5,517 nucleotides of DNA from an uncultured Planctomycetota bacterium (GTDB taxonomy: Bacteria; Planctomycetota; UBA1135; UBA2386), in assembly GCA_903925435.1 (NCBI GenBank), contig CAIYFF010000623.1, positions 1 to 5,517 on the forward strand, given 5' to 3'. Position 1 is the first letter of the stretch. Each line of letters begins with the position of its first letter. Both the position numbers and the translations under genes were made by a program. Below the pieces are notes generated by a model. The model had not been told where the DNA came from. It saw only the letters and a program-made list of their open reading frames with translations, and ran no database searches. Positions 1 to 5,517 of this stretch are shown in pieces.

Positions 1-389
1 CCTGAGGTCACGTCCGCGGCGTTCGCGAGCAGGTGCGCCGCGAGTTCGGCCGAGCCAGGTCGGCTCGTTTCGGAACCGCCCGGCAGCAGCAGCGCGAGTT
101 CGGCCGACTGCGTCACGTCCGGCGTGTGGCGCAGCGCCACGACGTCGAGGCGGTTCTCGAGCGCAAAGCGCTTCTGCAGCGGCGCGTCCTGTGCCGTCGG
201 CGCTTGTGGAGCGGGTTGGCTTGGCGCGGCGACAGGCTCCGCAGCGGCGGCAGGCTTCGCGTTCGCCTGCACTGCGGGATCCACGGCGGTCGCAGCTGGC
301 TTGCTGCCTGCGCATGCGCAGAGCAGCGACGCCGCGGCGAGCAACGAGGGCGAAGGGAAGCGGCGCGCGGTCATGGCATCACGAGTCAT
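1..389 (-). CDS. M16 peptidase-like lipoprotein with degenerate zinc motif (partial, C-terminal part outside window)
   Basis: I translated 129 residues from the ATG at 389; the protein continues beyond base 1. The N-terminus is a lipoprotein signal: basic MTARR, a hydrophobic stretch (residues about 16-25), then the lipobox LCAC with Cys26 as the probable lipidated residue. An Ala/Pro-rich linker follows (about 30-70). From about residue 72 the sequence resembles the start of an M16 (insulinase/pitrilysin-like) domain: a strand reading ALENRLDVVALRH, then GGSE and LAAHLLANAA. The last segment aligns with the family GLAHLLEHM, so the zinc motif HxxEH reads H119-L-L-A122-N123. Glu and the second His are absent, and zinc proteolysis is unlikely. 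The start is well supported: GGAG lies 6 nt upstream, and the ATG overlaps the TGA of the preceding gene (ATGA), which indicates translational coupling. ATG at 374 is a weaker alternative start. It probably acts as a membrane-anchored partner or chaperone-like subunit (inference). The C-terminal half is unseen, so its second domain cannot be judged. Confidence 0.78.
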   Translation of the reverse strand, partial: MTRDAMTARRFPSPSLLAAASLLCACAGSKPAATAVDPAVQANAKPAAAAEPVAAPSQPAPQAPTAQDAPLQKRFALENRLDVVALRHTPDVTQSAELALLLPGGSETSRPGSAELAAHLLANAADVTS

Positions 390-1831
390 GCGTCACTCCA
401 TTCGACGACGATCGGGCTCTTGGCCAGCGCATCGTGCAGTTGCTCTGCCAACTCGGAGAACAACGGCGACGCGGGCGGCGCGATGGATTCGCCGCGCAGC
501 GCAGCGCTCGCTGCGAACACGGCGAGGTCTTGGCCGCTGCCGGTAGCCAACTCGAATTCGCGCAGGATCGCAGCGAAGCGGATCGGCAATTGGCCAGGCT
601 CCGGCGATGCGCTCCTTGCGGCCGCGAGCGCAGAGAGCGCTTCGTCGGCGAGGCCCTGCTTGGTCCCGGCTTCGTCTGTCACTTGGATCACGAGCAACCC
701 CGTGGTCGCTGCATTGGGCCATGGCGCGAGCACGGTGGTCTTCGCCGTCTTCCGGCCGCGCCGCACGAGTTCTTTGCCGAGCCACGACTCGGGCCCATCG
801 GCAAGCCAGCGCGCGATCGTCATCGCGGCCGCGCGGTCCATGCCAGAAGGCATCGCATAGGCCACGAGCGCTGCGGGATAGCGAGCGCCGGGGACGACTG
901 CCTTGCGGATCGCAGCGGGCATGCGCGGCGCGATCGGCTCGATCGCTTGTGCTGCGGGCAACTGCGTCGATGCGAACGCGCGCTCCAGTTCCTTTTGGAC
1001 GGCAACTGCGTCGAAGCTGCCGACGAGCGCATGCACGGTCGCATCGGGATGCTGCGTTCGCGCCCAGGTTGCGAGCGCCGTGTCGCGGCGCACGGACTGC
1101 GCTTGCGGCCGATCGCCCGAACGCGCGACCGGGTGACCCGAGAATGCGAGCGCGAGCAACTCCGCGTAGAGCGGCGCGAGCGGATCCTGGTCCCAAGCGG
1201 CCGCCGCGCGCTGCTGCGCCGACAGCAACTCTGCGTCGATTGCGCGCAGCGCTTGGCGATCGCGGCGGTCGACGAGCAACTTCGCGGCCGCAGGCACGCC
1301 GAGTGGCGTGGTGCGGAAACTCAGCGTGGCGACGCTGCCATCGCAGCGCACCTGGACGCTGCTTGCTGGCGTTGCTGCGAGCACGCGGCGGAACGCGAGC
1401 AGGTCGCTCAGTTGCGCAGCCTGCGCGCGCAGTTCTGCTGTGCGCGCAACCTTGGCATCACGTTCTGCCGCCGGTTGGGTCGCAGACGCGCTCAGTTCGG
1501 CTTCGAGCGCATCGAGTTCTGCGAGGACCGGCCGTTCGCGCGCGGCATCGAGACTGCCGACGGTCCATGTGCCGCGCATCGACGCGCGAACGACTGCCTC
1601 GGCGAGGCCGGTCGAATCGGTCGGATCGACGCGAGGGCCAATTGGCGACGCGACGCACCAGTGCACGATCGGCGCGCCTGGTTGCGGCAGCAGCAGAAAG
1701 CGCGTGCCGTCCTTGGTGCGGAACTCGATGGGGGACTGGGCGGTGGCAAACGCGGCGATGAGCGCCACGCCGAACCCGGTCAACATGGCGGGACGGCGCG
1801 CGGCGGCGTGCCCCTCAACGGTCTTGTGCAT
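386..1831 (-). CDS. Secreted M16 family peptidase-like protein lacking the HxxEH zinc site
   Basis: This is a complete 481-residue protein, a normal length for a single-chain M16B subunit. A signal peptide is likely: hydrophobic residues about 16-30 ending in ATAQS, so export to the periplasm is predicted. The mature N-terminus has the M16 layout: a strand DGTRFLLLPQPGAPIV (41-56), then DPTDSTGLAEAVVRASMRGT (69-88), then a GSLDAARERPVLAELDALEAEL helix (92-113). A charged, Ala-rich helical region follows (about 113-145). HPVARSGD (233-240) and a VGSFD strand (270-274) match the family's HPYGRPV and VGDFD landmarks. The family HxxEH is replaced by E78-A-V-V81-R82, so the zinc site is gone; proteolysis is not expected. 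The second half (about 300-481) resembles the M16 C-terminal domain only weakly. The ATG at 1831 has GGAG 6 nt upstream and lies 17 bp inside the end of lpxA. The next gene starts on its stop codon. It may be a structural partner of another M16 protein, as in heterodimeric M16B pairs (inference). Confidence 0.87.
   Translation of the reverse strand: MHKTVEGHAAARRPAMLTGFGVALIAAFATAQSPIEFRTKDGTRFLLLPQPGAPIVHWCVASPIGPRVDPTDSTGLAEAVVRASMRGTWTVGSLDAARERPVLAELDALEAELSASATQPAAERDAKVARTAELRAQAAQLSDLLAFRRVLAATPASSVQVRCDGSVATLSFRTTPLGVPAAAKLLVDRRDRQALRAIDAELLSAQQRAAAAWDQDPLAPLYAELLALAFSGHPVARSGDRPQAQSVRRDTALATWARTQHPDATVHALVGSFDAVAVQKELERAFASTQLPAAQAIEPIAPRMPAAIRKAVVPGARYPAALVAYAMPSGMDRAAAMTIARWLADGPESWLGKELVRRGRKTAKTTVLAPWPNAATTGLLVIQVTDEAGTKQGLADEALSALAAARSASPEPGQLPIRFAAILREFELATGSGQDLAVFAASAALRGESIAPPASPLFSELAEQLHDALAKSPIVVEWSDA
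396..399 (-). promoter_or_regulatory. Shine-Dalgarno GGAG for the lipoprotein M16-like gene
   Basis: GGAG on the minus strand lies 6 nt before the ATG at 389, inside the last codons of the upstream M16-like gene. Together with the ATGA stop/start overlap it decides the start of the partial gene. Confidence 0.7.
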
Positions 1832-2594
1832 TCTCGTCTCCGGGGCGTCGATCCGCTGCTGCGTGCGACGCGCTGTCTTTGCTATCGCCGGCTTCTACGC
1901 GGCGTCCGCCTCGCGGCGAACAAACGCCACGTTGGCTATTGGCTACGAAGTCCACGATCTTCTGGCACGCGGGCTCATTCGCGAGCGGCGTGTTGCGGAC
2001 CGCTTCGAGCCGTTGTTGCAGCGTGCCATTGCGCCAGAACAGCAAGCGGAACACGCGCTTGATCTGGCTCTTCTGCTCGGCGGTGTATTGGTTGCGCTGC
2101 AAGCCGACGACGTTGACGCCGACCAACTTGGCCCGGTCGCCTTGCACCATCGAGAACGGAGGCGCGTCGTTGGACACCATCGCGCCGTTCGTGAACACGA
2201 CGTGATTGCCGACGATCGCATCGTGCCCGATGTGGCAACCGACGAGCAGCATGTTGTGGTCGCCGATCACGGTTTGGCCGCCGCCGAAGGACGTTCCACC
2301 GTGGATCGTGGTGTGTTCGCGGATGCGATTGTGGTTGCCGATGCGCAGCCGCCCGCCGACATCGCCCGCGCGGAGCTTCTTGTCCTGCGGCGTCGTGCCG
2401 AGCACTGCATACGGGAACACCTCGCAGTCCGTGCCGAGCCACGTGTCGCCTTCGACGATGGCGTGCGGATGGAGCTTCGTTCGATCGCCCAGTTGCACCA
2501 TTGGCCCGACGATGCAGTAGGGGCCGATAGCAACGCCTTCTCCCAAACGGGCGGTGGGGGCAACGATGGCTGTCGGATGGATGTCCTGCGGCAC
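1815..2594 (-). CDS. lpxA: Acyl-ACP--UDP-N-acetylglucosamine O-acyltransferase (LpxA), two beta-helix coils short
   Basis: LpxA transfers a 3-hydroxyacyl chain from ACP to the 3-OH of UDP-GlcNAc, the first step of lipid A synthesis in the cytoplasm. The 259-residue product has hexapeptide repeats of a left-handed beta-helix (HPTAIV, LGEGVAIGPYCIVG, IGNHNRIRE), the signature TIHGGT-GGGQT (96-108) and CHIGHD (120-125). His121, His124 and Asp125 correspond to E. coli His122, catalytic His125 and Asp126. The substrate segment GVNVVGLQRNQ (159-169) and the C-terminal helices (170-224) follow. Between Asn136-Gly137 and AMVSNDAPPF about 36 residues present in E. coli LpxA are missing; they carry His144, His160 and the acyl-length ruler Gly173. 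A 35-residue polar tail after RGVCSP (221-226) restores a normal total length. The start is GTG; no other start codon occurs in frame back to a stop at 2670-2672, and only a weak GAG precedes it. It is the first visible gene of a three-gene overlapping operon. The family call is secure; activity is uncertain. Confidence 0.93.
   Translation of the reverse strand: MPQDIHPTAIVAPTARLGEGVAIGPYCIVGPMVQLGDRTKLHPHAIVEGDTWLGTDCEVFPYAVLGTTPQDKKLRAGDVGGRLRIGNHNRIREHTTIHGGTSFGGGQTVIGDHNMLLVGCHIGHDAIVGNHVVFTNGAMVSNDAPPFSMVQGDRAKLVGVNVVGLQRNQYTAEQKSQIKRVFRLLFWRNGTLQQRLEAVRNTPLANEPACQKIVDFVANSQRGVCSPRGGRRVEAGDSKDSASHAAADRRPGDENAQDR
1838..1841 (-). promoter_or_regulatory. Shine-Dalgarno GGAG for the first M16-like gene
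   Basis: On the minus strand GGAG sits 6 nt before the ATG at 1831. It lies inside the lpxA coding sequence, so the M16-like gene can be translated from the lpxA message. It favours this ATG over the internal Met16. Confidence 0.7.
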
Positions 2595-2658
2595 GGCGCT
2601 CGAGAACTCGAAAACGGCGCGGCTCCGAACGGATCGGGCTCGCCAATGCGGGGCGCAA

Positions 2659-2673
2659 GTAGAGCCGCTCTAC
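2659..2673. promoter_or_regulatory. Perfect inverted repeat in the divergent lpxA/ptsI intergenic region
   Basis: The sequence GTAGAGC-C-GCTCTAC has perfect 7-bp arms around one central base. It lies 64 bp upstream of the lpxA GTG and 145 bp upstream of the ptsI ATG, inside the 224-bp divergent region (2595-2818). A one-base spacer suits a dimeric DNA-binding protein better than an RNA hairpin, so an operator is the favoured reading (inference). I found no convincing -35/-10 boxes for either gene in this region; promoters of this lineage may not match the E. coli consensus. Confidence 0.35.
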
Positions 2674-2807
2674 GCATGGCGCGCCACACGAGCGTTGCCC
2701 GGAATCCGTCGCGCGTGCGCTGGCGGGCAGGGGCTCTGCGCGCCATCCTCTGCGCTTCGTTGTCGATGCTGCAGAACACCATGACGCGTCCTTCCACGAT
2801 CTGCCGC

Positions 2808-2813
2808 GAGGTG
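2808..2813 (+). promoter_or_regulatory. Shine-Dalgarno GAGGTG for ptsI
   Basis: GAGGTG ends 5 nt before the ATG at 2819. It supports this start, which also places the conserved SPGIAVGP motif at residues 10-17, as expected near the N-terminus of Enzyme I. Confidence 0.7.
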
Positions 2814-2818
2814 CCCGA

Positions 2819-4537
2819 ATGAATGTCTTGCGCGGCGAGTCCGTGTCCCCCGGCATCGCTGTCGGGCCCGTCCACTTGCGTGGCTACGATGACGACGAGA
2901 TCGGCGTGAGCCGCATCGCCGCAGATCAAGTCGAGGCCGAACTCGAGCGACTGCGAGCTGCGGTGGGCCAGAGTCGCGCTCAGATCGAAGAGATCCGTGG
3001 CAAGCAGCAGGGCCAACTCGGCGAAGCAGAGTTGCGCATCTTCGACGCGCAGATCGCCTACCTCGGGGATCCGTCGTTCGTCGCCGAGATCGAGCTGCAG
3101 GTCGTCCAAGAGCGACTTGCGGTGCGTGCAGCGGTGAAGACCGTCTACGCCAAGTACGACCGCATCTTCCAACTCGTCGAGAACGAGATCCTGCGTCGCC
3201 GCGCCAGCGACTTGCGCGACGTCGCCACGCGCGTGCTGCGCAACCTCGCGAGCGGCGAGCCGTCGGCGCGCAAGGCGCCCGCGGGCCGCTACGTGCTGGC
3301 CGCGCGCAAGCTGACGACGGCGGACATGTTCAACCTCGACGCCGAGGGCGTCGACGCGATCGTCGCCGAAGAGGGCGGCATGAGCTCGCACGCTGCGATC
3401 CTCGCGCGCGGCATGGGCATCCCGACGTTGACCGGCATCCGCGGCCTCCCTCGGTTGTTGCGCGACGGCAGCGTCGTCGTCGTCGATTCGGACCACGGCG
3501 AGTTGCGCGTCGATCTCACCGAAGCGGAGCTTGGCCAATACGCCGAGCGCTCGCAGACGTGGAAGTCGCTGCAGAAGCAGGCGCCCGAGACCGAGGCGCG
3601 GCACGAGACGCGCGATGGCACGGCGGTCGAATTGCTCGGCAGCTGCGGCAGCCTTGGCGAGGCGGAGATGAGTCGCACGTTCGGCCTCGCCGGCATCGGC
3701 GTGTTCCGCACGGAGTTGGCGTTCCTCGCGGACAAGCGGCGCCCGACCGAGGACGAGTTGGTCGCGCAGTACCAGAAGGTCATCGAGGGGCATCCGGGGC
3801 AGCCCGTCAACTTCCGATTGCTCGACGTGGCCGCCGGCGTGTTCGCGCCTGGCGATAAGGACCCCGAGCGCAACCCTGCGATGGGCCGCCGTGGCGTGCG
3901 CGGATTGCTCGCCAACCAAGACATCCTTCGCCTGCAATTGCGCGCGATCCTGCGCGCGGCTGCGGGCACCGAGAACGTCGGCGTGCTCGTTCCGTTCGTG
4001 ACGAGCGTGATGGATCTGCAGCGCGTGAAGGCGATCCTGATCGAAGAGCGACTTGCGCTGCGCAAGGCCAAGGTCGCCGTCGCCGGCAGCCTCGCGCTCG
4101 CGCCGATCCTCGAGGTGCCCGTCGCTGCGTTCAGCATCGGCGCGCTCGCGGTCGAATCGGACTTCCTCGTGCTCGCGATCGACGATCTGCAGGCCTACCT
4201 GCTCGCCGCGGACCGCGACAACTCGGCCGTGCGCGAATACCACGAGCTTGCGCACCCTGCCGTGTTCGAGTTCCTCGCGCGCATCGCCAAGGAGGCGGAT
4301 CGCCTCGAGAAGGAAGTGGTGCTGTTCGGCGAGAGCGCAGCGGACCCGCAGCGCATGCCGTTCTACATCGGGGCCGGCTTCCGCCGCTTCTCGATCGCGC
4401 CGGTGCGCTTGCGCAAGCTCCTCAAGGTGCTGCGCCGCTACTCGGCCGACGAGTGCCGTCGCATCGCGGCGCGCGTGCTCGAAGCTCCGCGCGCGGTCGA
4501 CGTGCAGCGTGTCCTCGTCAACGTCGAAACGGACTGA
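2819..4537 (+). CDS. ptsI: PTS Enzyme I homologue (phosphoenolpyruvate--protein phosphotransferase) with altered PEP site
   Basis: Enzyme I takes phosphate from PEP onto a histidine and passes it to HPr; it is cytoplasmic. The 572-residue product is full length (E. coli 575) and colinear with the family. It starts with GESVSPGIAVGPVHL, followed by the helical HPr-binding region (about 30-145) with DLRDVATRVLRNL. The swivelling phosphohistidine domain has EEGGMSSHAAILARGMGIPT, giving active His191. The C-terminal PEP barrel keeps Arg297 (GIGVFRTE), Arg333 (FRLLD), Glu432 (LEVP), Asp456 and Arg466 (AADRDN), counterparts of E. coli Arg296, Arg332, Glu431, Asp455 and Arg465. Three expected features are changed. 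GGDK is replaced by A338-A-G-V341. The Asn before the metal-binding Asp is Asp455. The Cys of CGE (E. coli Cys502) is Phe503 in LFGESAADP. Phosphotransfer from PEP may therefore be slow, altered or absent (inference). No HPr, EIIA or Enzyme II gene is visible next to it, so it may belong to a regulatory phosphorelay. It is divergent from lpxA and convergent with the cytochrome gene. Confidence 0.92.
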   Translation: MNVLRGESVSPGIAVGPVHLRGYDDDEIGVSRIAADQVEAELERLRAAVGQSRAQIEEIRGKQQGQLGEAELRIFDAQIAYLGDPSFVAEIELQVVQERLAVRAAVKTVYAKYDRIFQLVENEILRRRASDLRDVATRVLRNLASGEPSARKAPAGRYVLAARKLTTADMFNLDAEGVDAIVAEEGGMSSHAAILARGMGIPTLTGIRGLPRLLRDGSVVVVDSDHGELRVDLTEAELGQYAERSQTWKSLQKQAPETEARHETRDGTAVELLGSCGSLGEAEMSRTFGLAGIGVFRTELAFLADKRRPTEDELVAQYQKVIEGHPGQPVNFRLLDVAAGVFAPGDKDPERNPAMGRRGVRGLLANQDILRLQLRAILRAAAGTENVGVLVPFVTSVMDLQRVKAILIEERLALRKAKVAVAGSLALAPILEVPVAAFSIGALAVESDFLVLAIDDLQAYLLAADRDNSAVREYHELAHPAVFEFLARIAKEADRLEKEVVLFGESAADPQRMPFYIGAGFRRFSIAPVRLRKLLKVLRRYSADECRRIAARVLEAPRAVDVQRVLVNVETD

Positions 4538-4550
4538 GGACGATCGCTGG

Positions 4551-4576
4551 TCGGAGCAGTTTCTGAACTGCTCCGA
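4551..4576. terminator. Hairpin terminator between convergent ptsI and cytochrome genes
   Basis: TCGGAGCAGTT and AACTGCTCCGA form a perfect 11-bp stem around a 4-nt TCTG loop. It starts 13 nt after the ptsI stop and ends 13 nt before the stop of the minus-strand gene. A symmetrical position between two gene ends suggests a shared bidirectional terminator. There is no clean U-run: on the plus strand the stem is followed by GTTGCTTGCCTGCTC. Efficiency by the intrinsic mechanism is therefore uncertain. Confidence 0.72.
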
Positions 4577-4589
4577 GTTGCTTGCCTGC

Positions 4590-5517
4590 TCAGAACAGCG
4601 TCGTCGTGATCGCGCCGCTCGACGCAAAGCCGTTGGGGCCGTTGCCGTCGAACACGAGCCATTGGCCGAACAGCGGGGCGCCGCTCAGGAATTGGTCGTT
4701 GGGGATCGGCAGGCGAACCGACGCGTAGGCATCGCCGAACATCGTTGGCGTCGTGATGCCCGCAAAGAACGTCTGCGTCGCTGGCGAGAGCCCGATGTAG
4801 ATGTTCTGGCCGAGCACTTGGAACGGCGCTGGCGCTGGCGCGAAGTCGAGGATGAAGAACGCGAGCGTGCCACTGAGTGCGTTGTCGAGGCCGACCGCGA
4901 ACTTGGTGTTGCCGAGGTAGGACGGCGTCGCGCCGACCACTTCGGGGATCAGGCCGCCGGTGCCGGCCGTGCCGACGCCAATCAGCGACGGCGCGAGCGG
5001 GCCTTCCGACCAAAGGCGCGGGCGATCGAATGGAGCTTGACCGAGTTGCACGCGCGGGTCGGTCAGCGTGTTCATGAACGCGACGAGATCGGGGATCACC
5101 GTCGGGCTCAGCAGGCCCATCGTGCCGGAGAGGTTGGCCACCGCGGGATCGACTGGCGTGAACGCGCCGCCGCCTTGCGAGTAGCGCACCATGACGTTGG
5201 TCAGGTTGGGCGAGCTGCCGTTGTGGAAGTAGGGCGCGCGCAATGCGACGTTGCGCAGGCCTGGCGTCTTGAAGCTCGCCTCCTCCCACAGGTTGCCGGT
5301 GATCGCCTGGCGACCGTTGTCTTCGTTGCTCGGGCGCAGGCCGAGTTGGAAGACCGCCGGGAACGACGCGCTCGGAGTCGGGTCGATGCCAACTACGTCG
5401 CTGTGGCAGAAGTTGCAGTTGAGCGTGATGAACGCACTGCGGCCGCGGATCTCCTCGGGCGTGAGCGTCGCGAGGCCAGCGTTGAACAGGTCGAACGGCG
5501 ACTGGTCGGCGATCAAC
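4590..5517 (-). CDS. MauG/cytochrome c peroxidase-type haem protein with C-terminal beta-rich module (5' end outside window)
   Basis: The stop is at 4590-4592 and the frame stays open to the window edge. The TTG at 5516 is probably not the real start, so 308 C-terminal residues are seen. Residues 34-38 of this fragment are CNFCH, a c-type haem attachment site (CxxCH). SFKTPGLRNVALRAPYFHNGS (81-101) followed by LTNVMVRYSQGG is the classic C-terminal signature of di-haem cytochrome c peroxidase/MauG proteins. LSPTVIPDLVAFMNTLTDP (136-154) closes that domain. A first haem domain and a signal peptide are expected upstream, outside the window. Such proteins act in the periplasm or on the cell surface and reduce peroxide or oxidise a protein or small substrate; which applies here cannot be told. 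After residue about 155 comes an extension of about 150 residues, rich in Gly, Thr, Phe and Pro and predicted to be beta-strand. It includes SVRLPIPNDQFLSGAPLFGQ and ends in ITTTLF. It is not part of the ordinary peroxidase and resembles C-terminal modules I associate with Planctomycetota. Confidence 0.86.
   Translation of the reverse strand, partial: LIADQSPFDLFNAGLATLTPEEIRGRSAFITLNCNFCHSDVVGIDPTPSASFPAVFQLGLRPSNEDNGRQAITGNLWEEASFKTPGLRNVALRAPYFHNGSSPNLTNVMVRYSQGGGAFTPVDPAVANLSGTMGLLSPTVIPDLVAFMNTLTDPRVQLGQAPFDRPRLWSEGPLAPSLIGVGTAGTGGLIPEVVGATPSYLGNTKFAVGLDNALSGTLAFFILDFAPAPAPFQVLGQNIYIGLSPATQTFFAGITTPTMFGDAYASVRLPIPNDQFLSGAPLFGQWLVFDGNGPNGFASSGAITTTLF

Noticed and set aside
386..1831. Calling the first M16-like protein an active zinc protease
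   Set aside because: The HxxEH residues are replaced by Glu, Val and Arg, so only family membership can be claimed.
191..2062. Long plus-strand open frame (623 codons) opposite the M16-like genes and the end of lpxA
   Set aside because: It crosses three real minus-strand genes, is Arg/Cys-rich and has no recognisable motif or ribosome-binding site.
2600..2611. Short palindrome TCGAG-AA-CTCGA just upstream of the lpxA GTG
   Set aside because: Arms of only 5 bp with a 2-base centre are common by chance in GC-rich DNA; too weak to call a site.
2595..2818. Search for ptsH (HPr) or a tRNA gene in the divergent spacer
   Set aside because: No HPr active-site motif appears in any frame, and no cloverleaf or TTCGA-type T-loop arrangement was found.
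1308..2822. Plus-strand open frame (504 codons) ending in an ATGA overlap with ptsI, including a possible 48-codon gene from the ATG at 2676
   Set aside because: Most of it is antisense to lpxA. The short version from 2676 has no ribosome-binding site and no similarity to HPr or any family I recognise; the ATGA overlap is probably chance.
2267..4627. Very long open frame on the minus strand (786 codons) opposite ptsI
   Set aside because: It is antisense to a full-length, well-conserved Enzyme I. Its translation is Arg/Glu/His/Ala-rich with no domain, as expected for a shadow frame in GC-rich coding DNA.

Overview
This window is GC-rich, densely packed bacterial DNA from a Gram-negative (lipid A-making) organism. 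A Planctomycetota or related marine/soil lineage is my best guess. I base that on the leftmost lipoprotein, the presence of lpxA, and a periplasmic c-type cytochrome ending in a beta-rich C-terminal module of a style I associate with Planctomycetota. This is inference, not proof.

Layout. Positions 1-2594 hold a tightly overlapping minus-strand operon, read right to left. It runs lpxA (UDP-GlcNAc acyltransferase, GTG start at 2594), then an M16-family peptidase-like secreted protein (start 1831, overlapping lpxA by 17 bp), then a second M16-like protein that is a predicted lipoprotein (start 389, ATGA overlap) and leaves the window at base 1. A 224-bp divergent intergenic region (2595-2818) contains a perfect 7-bp inverted repeat and one odd reading frame with a strong ribosome-binding site. 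Positions 2819-4537 (plus) encode a PTS Enzyme I homologue. A perfect 11-bp hairpin (4551-4576) separates it from a convergent minus-strand gene (4590-5517, 5' end outside the window) for the C-terminal part of a MauG/cytochrome c peroxidase-type haem protein.

The striking feature is that four of the five proteins depart from the family catalytic template while keeping the family fold. LpxA lacks what looks like exactly two left-handed beta-helix coils (36 residues), taking with them residues that line the acyl pocket, although its catalytic histidine is kept. The first M16 protein has lost all three residues of HxxEH. The second keeps only the first His (HLLAN). Enzyme I keeps its phosphorylatable His191 but has Phe where the PEP-site Cys is expected, an altered GGDK loop, and Asp for the PEP-site Asn.

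How they might work together: LpxA and the two M16-like envelope proteins look co-translated, which suggests a shared envelope function, perhaps outer-membrane biogenesis. That link is inferred only from overlap. Enzyme I stands without HPr or Enzyme II genes in the window, so it may serve a regulatory phosphorelay. No RNA genes, mobile elements or CRISPR arrays were seen.
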